A stretch of 64,000 nucleotides of DNA from NCBI RefSeq assembly GCF_001625215.2, contig NC_030383.2:48666380-48730379 (forward strand). The letters run 5' to 3'. Source of the stretch: Daucus carota subsp. sativus. Lineage: Eukaryota > Streptophyta > Magnoliopsida > Apiales > Apiaceae. A program made the translations under genes and the position numbers. The notes beneath the pieces are model-generated. The model had not been told where the DNA came from. It ran no database searches and saw nothing but the letters and a program-made list of their open reading frames with translations. Below are positions 22,566-32,616 of the stretch, one piece after another (the stretch's first letter is position 1; the number at the start of each line of letters is the position of its first letter).

Positions 22566-22799
22566 CTCCCTATGGTCCTTTATATAAGGCACCTTGACTT
22601 TTTGCACATTATTTTAGGAGTTTTGACCACATATTTAAAATTAATATTTTTAAAATTTTCTTTTTCTGAATAAAAATATAAGATAAATACTATTATTCAG
22701 AAAAGAAAATTTTAAAAATATTAATTTTATATATGTAGTCAAAGCTCCTAAAATAATGTGCAAAAAGTCAAGGTGCCTTATATAAAGGACCAGAGGGAG
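22566..22799. mobile_element. Stowaway-type MITE, near-perfect palindrome
   Basis: A 234-bp element starting ctccctatggtcctttatat and ending with its inverse (ataaaggaccagagggag), flanked by TA at 22564-22565 and 22800-22801. The two halves pair over about 100 bp each, around an AT-rich loop near 22683. TA target duplication and CTCCCT ends are typical of Tc1/mariner Stowaway MITEs. Confidence 0.9.
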
Positions 22800-22801
22800 T
22801 A

Positions 22802-24705
22802 ATATTTATAATTATGATTTAATAAATATGGACATTATTTGAAATTAATTTAATATAATATATGTTAAAATAATATATAATCATTTTTAAACTTTAATTT
22901 TCCCCCGTAAATTTTGTAATTTTTTATATCTTAGCTGATTTTCGAACTATTAATCAAATCTCTTACCAATTAGACGTCGATTTAACCGGATTTTACCAAA
23001 TCGGATCAAAATCTGTCCTATTATCGATTATTCCGTTAATTCGGCTGATTTTTAGAGTTTATTTATTATGATTTAATACACACACACACTCTAATACACA
23101 CAAACACACACGCACGTATATATATTAGAATGATCATAAATATAATATATAACTACATGACAAAGACTTTAATTCGGCAAGAATCTCATTTTTTGTAACA
23201 AATTTTCAATAATTTTAGGTGAGTGGTATTTTAATTATATAATAAAAATTTTAAATGGTGTATATTTTAATAAATATTATTATAGTGAGGATATATGTGT
23301 ACATATATACATCAACATAGGGGTCGTTTGGATAAACTTAAAAAAAATGACTTCTTATTTAAAAAAAAAAAGTGGACTATTAGTGAGAAGTAAGTCTAGA
23401 CTTTAAGTTTATTAAAGTGTTTGAAAGAAAGTAGAATTCCTGATAAAAAGATGGAATTTTCGGTTTCTTATATGTGCTTTTGACTTTTTACACAAACGGG
23501 TCAATAAAAGTAGAAACGAACTTTCTTTAAAAAAAAAAGCCTCAAGCAGGAACAACCTAACATACACATGACATGACTTCAAATACAAACAGGTATTACA
23601 TTTAAATTACGTTTATAATACAAATAATCTTAATTTAGAAAAAATGAACAAAAAAATATGAGATATATTGAAAAAATAATTTAAAACAACCCGTACTTTG
23701 CACGGGTTCAAAAGTTAGTTCCCGATAAATGGTGAATTGATAGGTTGACCTATCGATTCTAAGTCCTGATCCTACCCTCGTTCATGGATAATTAATAAAT
23801 TAAACTATTTTTTATTATCTAATATGATGATCATTTGTTAATTTTTTTCCAATCGAATTTGTTGCAATCGATTTATTAACAACTCCATTCATTCTAATGG
23901 CTGTCCCGCCATAAATGGGAGCAACTTGATAATGGTTCGTTTGTGGTAGAAAGAGAATATATAGGTAGTTTGGGTGGATTTAAAATAAGTGTTTTTTGTT
24001 TAAAATAAAAAAATGGAGTAGAATTTAGAAGCAAGTTAAGACTTATAAATGATTAATATGTTTGAGGAATAAAAGGGAGTTCTGAAACAAAAGCTAGTAT
24101 TCTTATGTTTTTATAAGTATTTTCTGACTTTTTACACAAACGATACCAAATAAGTACTTCTAACTTATAAATTCAGAAGTAGACTTTTAAGCCGTTGTCA
24201 AACAGCCCAATAAATACACAAAGGTGCGAAAAAGGAGGTTAATATTAAACTGCTTCATGTACAAAGTTACGAGAGTTGTTTCCTTTAAGAGCCCAGTTTT
24301 TTTTCGGAAGCGGAACTTCTCAATGTCTTGTCTCTCTGAGCATAAAATTAACGTCGCCTTTAAAGGTGGGAACACACTTTCCTGTTTATGAGCATTTGGT
24401 TTCTAAATTCATACTCATATGCTACATACGATTATATTCTATATACAATGGGTTGATTGATAGTCGGCCGCGAAAACGGATATATATGATCGGATTCAAA
24501 AGTCAACTAAATTTTTTATTGATTATTCACGGTTGGGACTAAAAATATTAGAACTGAGATTTATATTTGAAATTATATTACTAACTAAAAATTTGGTAAA
24601 TTTTCGGATTAGACGGTAGTAGTTTAGATTGAGTTCGTTCCTTACTCCCTCGAGTCATTTTACAAGTAACTTAATTTTTTTAAATGTATTTTCACAAGTC
24701 TTGAC
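22802..24705. other. Intergenic DNA with AT-rich MITE-like ends
   Basis: No gene seen. A CA-rich microsatellite lies at about 23082-23120. An end-like ggggtcgtttggataaact begins at about 23321. At 23970-24210, a loosely inverted pair (gtagtttgggtgg; ccgttgtcaaacagccc) may bound an AT-rich hAT-type MITE. Boundaries are not secure. Confidence 0.4.
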
Positions 24706-24709
24706 TCAA

Positions 24710-24844
24710 TAGTTAACTCAAGTCCAAGTGGTTGGTTTAGCTTCTATTATCCCGGGAGACCCGGATTCGACTTTGGCTAATCCGAAAAGTATTGGAACAG
24801 ATATTAATTTGTAAGGTATATAAGCATGCATTGTCAAAAAAAAT
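24710..24844 (+). mobile_element. tRNA-derived SINE, copy 1
   Basis: It shares a 3' half with the copy at 56375-56503, including 'taatttgtaagg', 'atataagc' and 'tgcattgtcaaa'. A box-B-like GGATTCGACTT lies at 24763-24773, and box A (ggtttagct) is degenerate. It ends in an A-rich tract at 24836-24844. Pol III-type internal promoter plus A-tail fits a SINE. Confidence 0.65.
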
Positions 24845-24907
24845 AAATTTAATGTGTATTTAATATTAAAAAATTAAAAGATATAACTCCGCTAATTCCT
24901 AAAATTT

Positions 24908-25208
24908 AAGAATAAATGACAAGAGGGTGGTCGGAGTTTTCAAATGTTGTAAAATAGTGGCAAGACTTTAAAAATGACAGAATAATGGCAGCCAATGTTT
25001 TACAATTTTTAAAAATTTCAGCCACCATCTTGTCATTTATTCTTAATGTTTTGGACTTAACAGAGCTATGTTGACGGTGTTTGATGGGAGCCACTTTATT
25101 AAAAGACGGAAGTAAACCTCACTCACAGTATTGTTATTTTTAAAGTCCATCCAACTTTTTACAAATTTTTGAAAACACCGGCCAGCTTTTTGTTATTTAC
25201 GCTACGGA
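24908..25208. repeat. Inverted-repeat element, MULE-like
   Basis: The left arm (about 24908-24982: taaatgacaa..., gttttcaaa, tgtaaaa, gactttaaaaatgac) is mirrored imperfectly at about 25136-25208 (gttatttttaaagtc, tttttacaa, tttgaaaac, ttgttattta). A further inverse copy of the left end sits at about 24990-25046. There is no coding content and no clear 9-bp duplication. Confidence 0.45.
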
Positions 25209-25209
25209 C

Positions 25210-28048
25210 TACATTTTATTCAAACCCATACATCTTTTAACCATACAGGACTACAGGAGTATAATACGAGGGATCGACTCCAAACGATCGAATGTCTGGT
25301 TAATAGGGTAGGATGGGAATATATGTCATTAATTTGTATAAATGATTACCATTTACAAGGGAGGTTATTTGTGTTGTTTTGTCAACTTGTTAACTTACTT
25401 GTAAGTGCAGGTTTAGGTTAAATTAAGGAGAGTTAGGTGTATAAATTGGTAATAAGAGTATCGGTGGGTGGCTAATCCACATTAAGGTATCAACCCATGT
25501 GCCCAAGACGTGGATACTCTACTTGTATAATTTCACCTTTGTCTTTTCTCATTTCTGTCTTGTATCTTTTTTGTTCTTTATCACCTCTACACTGAGAATC
25601 CTTGCTATATTCAAGAAATATTTACTCATTTATAAATTATTATATCCTGGTTTGATTGGAATTTTTGATTTATCAGAACAAAATCATTGATAGATCTAGA
25701 TGAATCAATCGGTTATTTGCGATTTTTGATTTCTAAAATCATTTTTATATAATAGAGGAAATCCCCCCAAAAGTCAAGATCAATATAAAAATTTAATAAC
25801 TCATGTCCTGTGAGAATTATATTAAAATAAACCAACAAATTCTTTCTTCTTCCCCGGACTTCCTTACAACTTACAGAAAACTCTTACCAACCATCGTCAC
25901 AAAATATTGAAATCGGACATATCCCAATATTACACATTAACTGAGTACAACTTGTAACAACTTAAAATGAAGTAACCTTAATAAACTAAACTAATTTTTA
26001 ATTCGACGATTTCCCAATTTTTAATGATCAAACATTGTTCACTGCCTTATTATAATTATATATTATATAATTACGAGTGATTTGTGAGGTGGTTATACAG
26101 ATATAATTAAGGAAAATTATTAAAAATCATTTTTTGTTATTTCTTCTTTTGTGATTTTACCATAGATATTTGCAAAAATATGTTCTGCAATCAAAATACA
26201 ATTTCCTTTTCTTTTTTCATTTTTCCTAACAAATCATTTTGGTTATATATATATTTTTTGTCAGGATCATTTTGGTTATATTAGATTTAGCCGATGCAGC
26301 TTGTTAAACCATTTATTATGCAACTAAAAATGATTTTAATTAGTAAATTTGAAAGTTACATTTATAACAAATTCTGATTGCAACTTGCAGTATGGTTGGG
26401 AATTATAAACGTATCTTTTGCAAAAATATTCATGTAGAAATATTTCAAAAATTAAATAAAGGTAAACATATATTTGTAAAACTTGAATATTGTTGGAGAG
26501 TTTCCAAAAGAACCCTATAATCATCAAGCTAGAATTTGATGTACATATAATGGGATGGCGCCAAAAAAATAAATTTAGCTAATTTTTTGAATAAGAGCTC
26601 ATGCTATTATAATTGGTTGTATTAAGTAATAATTTATTATCATATTAATTCACTTAAAATAATTTTTAATATTTTAAAATGATCATAAGTGATAAATATA
26701 CATAGATTTAACATATATAATAAATCTGAACGTTTCAAAAAAAAGAAACCGGTAGATAATTTTATTTAAAATTACAGATAATAGATGATGAAATTTCAAT
26801 AAATTCTACTTCTTCTCATGCGGAAAGCCCGTTTTCTTTCATCTTCGAAATCCAATTTTTTGGGCGTCTTTCTTTTCAGAGTGTGTTTGGTTTTTTGGAG
26901 TATTTTATTATGTTTGGACTCATTCAATGTTGGATGTATTGAGAATGATTTTATTGACATTTTTTTGGATATGGACGCGTCAAATATCAGTCGATGGTAA
27001 ATATGACAAGAGCTCACCGTTCACATAGCTAAGTTCCGCTCCTTCAATCTTAGTTTATGAGATTAGGATTTTTGAACATTATTCTGATAATGATTTTTAT
27101 GTGACAAACTCAATTATGAAACTCAATTATGATGTTGCTGTTTTATGTGATGTTGATGCAATTTGAATGGTTTGGAAAATCTTTGATTTCGTTTTTACTG
27201 GAAAAGCTGCAGCGAGGTATACTGCATACTAGAAACGTGACCTACCAAGCATTAAAGGGACGATAGGCAACTAAGTGTCCCTTTGGTGGGTTACGTAGTC
27301 GTCGTGAGTCGTGATAATACTACGCAAGTAGTAGTAGTACTGTAGTACACATCAGTTCAGCTTTTCTTTGCACTGTGTGTTTTGTAAAACCTCTGTAGTC
27401 ACAATTCAACAATGCACAAATTAAAATATTTTGCATTGTTAGGATACATTAATTAGCGTGATAATTCTGCATGTGTAATTAAAACTGATGATTAATGAAT
27501 AAAAACAGCATAATTAGGCTAAAAACTTGGAGGGGCAGGAGCATCATCTATGTCTGTACAACCCCAAATAGATGGAATTGCAAGACAAGACATGTCTCTT
27601 AATAATGGAAATATATATATGGTTTTATTATGACTAGTTGATAATGGCAAGCGATTTTTTTAATAGATCACCCAACAATTCAGTATGGGCCAAAGATAAT
27701 AATCGATCACTTGTCCTTTCGATGATGTTTCATCCTCGTGGAAGCTCCAATACGGAAATCAGATTTATATTAGGCTTATTCCCAGCATCATGCGATGCTT
27801 GAATTATAGTAGTAATGAAAGGATTCATTCAATTAAAAAACTTGATATTAATGATTCATCCAGCTGAAGAATCACTGTTACTACAAATCTGCACATACAA
27901 TCTTGGTCAGGTTTAACTCGAGAATATTTATGAACCTTCATTCATTATTATTATTATTATTATTATCAAATTATAGTAGTAATTGAATTGAATTTTAATA
28001 TCAGTTAATTAGTGGCACCAGATTTAGAGCATCTTCGATGCTGTTGAC
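25210..28048. other. Long intergenic stretch
   Basis: AT-rich, with no exon, RNA gene or clear transposon end that I can support. A short (ATT)n microsatellite lies at about 27944-27967. Confidence 0.5.
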
Positions 28049-28050
28049 TA

Positions 28051-28307
28051 CTCCCTCCGTCCCATTTTAGTTGTCACCTTTGTTATTGTGCCGGTCAAAT
28101 TGACCAAAATTTGACTGAAATTTATTAATATATTATCAATTAAAAAAATAAAAAAAATATGTCACCGGAAGCAACTTTTAATCTACTTTAAGATGTGATT
28201 TTCAGTTTTTTTAAATAATGAAAGAAGGACCTGTAATCTTTGGTCAAAAGTTGATCAATTTGATCAACAAAAATAGAAATATGACAACTAAAATGGGAAC
28301 GAGGGAG
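28051..28307. mobile_element. Stowaway MITE
   Basis: Starts ctccctccgtcccattttag and ends with the inverse (ctaaaatgggaacgagggag), flanked by TA at 28049-28050 and 28308-28309; 257 bp. Confidence 0.9.
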
Positions 28308-28309
28308 TA

Positions 28310-29459
28310 TAAATGATTTTCTAATATAATGAACCAGGTATATATGATATATCAGATGATTTAGGAACGTAGGAATATTTACAAGCAGGTTTCAATTTTT
28401 TTTTTCTTGTTTCAGTTGCTAAAAATTACAAGTTGCAACTAATTAATTGAGTTGAATCATTGAGCTAAATGTAATTTTTGCTACATGTGGTTGATGTTGA
28501 TATGGGATCATGAGGAGATCCAGATATATTATTATCAAATTATGCAAGAACAATTGTCCATTGTAGATTCATTTATAAATATGAAAATCTGAGAATAAAA
28601 TCCTTTCAAAATTTTGTGGTATCTATGAATATTTTATGTGTTATGATTAGTTTTAAGTACCTGTGATAGATTCATTGAGATCAACTTGTAACTGGCAATT
28701 TGGGGATATCTATAAAGACCATTTCTTTATTTCTATAATCTTGAAAGAATTATTACAGAGTTTATTGAGGATTATTATGAGTTCCATAAAATTATATAAT
28801 ACAGACTGTGGTTATAGAAAATAAAGCCCCATGCTTGGCAAGGCTAACCGAAGCAACCCACAGCCCCCTGAACTGTTTCTTTCAATGGAATGAAGGAGAA
28901 TTTAATAAATTTGTTCTAAATCGGAGGGGATTAGAGAAAAAGTCTATAATTTCATTCTTTCGATCGTTCAATTACAATTATCTGAACTAGAAATCTAACT
29001 CAAGGAATAGTCATTTCAGTTGAACAACATGCGTCCATACAATTTTCATCATAGATCCTGCTCTGCAATTATCCTAGCAATTTTAGATTTTCGGAGAACC
29101 GGTAATTTAGAGTTTGAAGCCTCCTATCCCGAAAATGTTCATGATTCATTATGAAGCCGGATATTAAACGACATGAGAAGTGGTTTTTGAATTCGGGTGA
29201 GCTTAGAGGGGAGGCAATAGTATCTTAGAAACAACAAATCAAAACTCACCTTAAACGGTTATTCGTCTCTCTCACGTGCATTTGGCTCTGTGGCTAAGCA
29301 AAAATGGTTGTCCCAGCGTGAAAGGTAGTGTGCTCGTGTAAATTGTAAATTTTTAAGAAAACATGTAAAATGCATTTTGGCTGAGATTTTTCTACACACT
29401 ACCAATTCAAATATGCAGCTCCAACTTCAAAGGGGAAGCTTTTCTCCTAGCCTGGAATC
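28310..29459. other. Intergenic DNA and presumed promoter of the EGF-like gene
   Basis: No gene recognised. The last few hundred bases should contain the promoter and 5' UTR of the gene starting at 29460, but I saw no clear TATA box. Confidence 0.45.
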
Positions 29460-31431
29460 ATGGGAAGTTGCAGTTTACATTTCTCTCCCCCTCCTATTTT
29501 CAACCTTCTCCTCCTTTCTTTATCCTGCATCAGTATCATTACTAGCACCGATTCTCAGGTCTTGCCGGTGCCTCTTAAAGGTACATGTGTGTGCGCTTAG
29601 CTAATAGTACAATGCACGTTTCATGAGTATGATCATAATTTGGAAAGCTGGGGTATTTGCAGGTCTAGCGTGTAGTATAGTGAACTGCGGAGAAGGAACA
29701 TGCAGAGCTTCGAAGGAAACAATACTTGGGATTGAATGTGATTGTAAACCTGGTTGGAGGCATATCCCTCTTGCTTCTTTTGCATTTCCTTCTTGTGTTC
29801 TCCCCAATTGTAAGCCTCCATCTTAACCACTCAAATTCATGTTTTTCCTTAGCCATTTGAGGTTTTACTTCATTATATGATCGTTAAGAAGTAAAAACAT
29901 GCATAGATAAATCAAACTAATGAAATTAACAGTCATGTTAGTTTTTTCATTTGGTTGATTAGACACTCACAATAAACATAGATCCAAGGCATCTCACTCG
30001 GTTAGAATGTAGATAGGCGTGTCGTTCTTTTGAAGGTAGCGTTCACTTTTTGAGCCAAACTTTGTCATCTTACATGTTTATGTTGTGGATTTCCTTGAAA
30101 ATACAGCAGCATTCTAAATGTGCACACATGAAGACTGTATTTAAATTGATAATCACATGTGATTTGATTAGCTTCTCTGTTCTACACTTCTTGTTTGTGA
30201 CACAGTGCCTGTGCTTGCAATTTGGTTTAGTGAAATCTTAGCCTTGATGATTACTTATTTGCACATATTATACGTGGAGGGTCCGGGTCCCTGACAAACG
30301 TATGTTGCTGCATACAATACCATTCTTAACAAATATTGTATGGTTGAATTGATATTTTGATACGTGAATACATGATGTTCGCCTCATCACCAAAACATTA
30401 TGGTATGCTGCAACATACGTCGGTTTTGACTTGATCCAGACCTAAATATGAAATAAAATCAAATTTAATTATTTGTGGCTTGTTACATGAGTCCAACATT
30501 TATTTCCCTTTCCTGTTCTCGACCACAGAATTATAATACATTTTGATTGTTAAAAGGGAAGGTCTTGATAGTGATACGAACATTTAGATGATGAATGATT
30601 TATAAAACTGCAGGCACATTAGATTTGCATTGCGGAAGTAGAGCTCCACCACCACCACCACCAGCACCTCTGCTCCCAGCCATCAATGCTTCAAGCCGTA
30701 AATATTTGAAATTTCTCTTTTGCGTAAATTGAATTGGCAATTTGATTAGTTACAATAAATAAAAAGATGTTGATTAATTATTTTTCAGCTTGTAATCTTG
30801 TGTGGTGTGGGAACGGAGAGTGCATAGTTAATGGAGATAGCCACTACTGCAAATGCAACCAAGGGTCTTCCAATTACTTGGATGATTCTTCCTTTGCTTG
30901 TTTAGAACCATGTAAGTTGCTTATTTTCTTGCAATTCCTATTTTTTGCTAAATTTTCTCGCCTCTTTCTGAATTTGACAAAGCAAGTGTCACGTGAACAA
31001 AATTTTAATATACAGGCTACTTCGGAGAAGATTGTAAGAACCTGCAATTAGGGCCACTACCACAACTACCACCGCTCCATCTGCCACCATCGCTACCTTC
31101 AGTACAGCTGCCCCCGCCACTCCAGCTGCCCCCGGCACTACCTCTGCCAACCCCATCCTCCAGTACAAATTCTGCCTCGCCAAAAGCTGTTAGACCGGAA
31201 CCTGAAGCTGAGACAGAAGGTCTAGTTAGTTTTTTAACAAATTTTAAGAAAGTTAGGTCCCCTGATTGCGCTAAATATGTTGTTTAAGTAGACAAGTTTC
31301 AAATTTCTTTCAAATGTGCTAACAAAGACTTGATATTCTTTCGTTTTTAAGCTGCAGAATCGAATGGAGCATCCAGTTACATGAAGAATCCTCTGGCACT
31401 GATTGCGGTGCTGATAGCATTATATTTTTGA
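29460..31431 (+). CDS. Secreted EGF-like, proline-rich, probably GPI-anchored protein
   Basis: Six exons, 29460-29580, 29663-29809, 30614-30697, 30789-30911, 31016-31219 and 31352-31431, every intron phase 1, give 252 residues. The start MGSCSLHF leads into a hydrophobic signal peptide (about 13-29). Two EGF-like modules follow: residues about 42-72 (CSIVNCGEGTC, CDCKPGW) and about 118-162 (CNLVWCGNGEC, YCKCNQG, then YFGEDC). A Pro6 run sits between them, and a Pro/Leu-rich stretch (about 167-205) follows, possibly arabinogalactan-modified. The C-terminus is small residues (NGASS) then a hydrophobic tail ending LIAVLIALYF, as for GPI attachment. It likely acts at the cell surface or wall; the ligand is unknown. 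Intron 3's neighbour, intron 2, carries a foldback repeat. Confidence 0.82.
30278..30443. repeat. Foldback MITE in intron 2 of the EGF-like gene
   Basis: The left arm, starting gggtccgggtccctgacaaa then cgtatgttgctgcata, is mirrored by tatgctgcaacatacg ending near gatccagacc. Its first bases resemble the start of the repeat at 35028, so both may belong to one family. Confidence 0.5.
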
Positions 31432-32479
31432 CATGAATGTAGCTAGCTAGAGAGGTGAAGGGAGGATCAAGAAAGGCTAGACAAATTACATGTCTGACGA
31501 CTTGTACAATGTTCTTCATTTGTTTCCCCGGAAGATTTTGAATTTTATCATAATCCTATTAATCCTATTTATTGACATAAATTAGCAAACATTCTTTTGC
31601 TGTTTCCAGTTTGACATATATATTTTTGAATTTTGAGTACTATGGTACCCGCGAACAGTAATCTCATGATGGTAAAACCTCGATTAGTTAAAATAATCCT
31701 TCACAAATTAATATTTAGACTATAGAATTTTGATTCAGATATGTATTATGATATTGCATATTTAATTTTGATAAATTAATAAAATTTAACAATCTTGACA
31801 TTATTAATTTAAAAAAGTATTATTATATTATAAGAGTATCGGTTACAAATAAGATTATAAGATTACATGATAGATTAATATTAAGATTTTTTAATCTCCT
31901 GAAATAAGAGAAAAAGTATTGTGATTAGAATAAAAGATATATGATATGAACTTTTATTTTTGAGAAAATTTTCATTAAAATAATACGTTATAATCCGATA
32001 TCAACTTTGAAATTTTAAAGAGTTAATAATTAATAATAAAAATAATAATTAATTTTGAGAAATTAATTGGGACCATAAGTAAATCGGGTCAAGACACTGA
32101 ACTATGGATTATGGTATATACACAGGTAACGGGTCACAGTATTGGGCCACAAATTAAACCGAATAATTCCTTGGATTTAAATTATTTTGCCTGGCTGTGA
32201 TTAAACTCACAGCTCTCTCTTGCAAAGTAAATGAATGGCTGTGGGAAACTCACACACTGCAATGTAAAACAAACCCCACAAGCTAACTTCATCTTTTATC
32301 CTTAAAGATTCAATCTTTTGCTCCAATTCAAGATTCTAAGGTAAGAGCAACCAGTTTCTGTGTTTATGTGTATACATATCTGAATGTTCTAGTTACTATC
32401 AAGATTCTTTCTGTTGATTCTTTGATCATCCTGTTCTTGTATCACGCTTCTGGGGTTTTTTCAACTTCACATTAATCTG

Positions 32480-32480
<1 letters not shown>
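31432..32480. other. Intergenic DNA and 5' UTR of the PPR gene
   Basis: AT-rich with no coding exon. A splice-donor-like ctaag|gtaagag at 32337-32347 hints at a 5'-UTR intron of the downstream PPR gene. Confidence 0.4.
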
Positions 32481-32481
<1 letters not shown>

Positions 32482-32542
<61 letters not shown>

Positions 32543-32616
32543 AGAGGGAGAGGGAGAGGGGGAGAGAGAGAGAGGGGAGAGGGAGAGGGGGAGAGAGAGA
32601 GAGAGAGAGAGAGAGA
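32482..32616 (+). repeat. Compound (TA)n-(GA)n microsatellite directly before the PPR start codon
   Basis: About 15 TA units (32482-32511) run into about 105 bp of GA and GGGAGA repeats that end at the ATG of the PPR gene. GA-rich tracts bind plant BBR/BPC factors, and length variation here would change the 5' leader. Confidence 0.85.

Noticed and set aside
27944-27967. CRISPR-like or functional array
   Set aside because: It is a simple ATT microsatellite in a plant nuclear genome; no spaced repeats.
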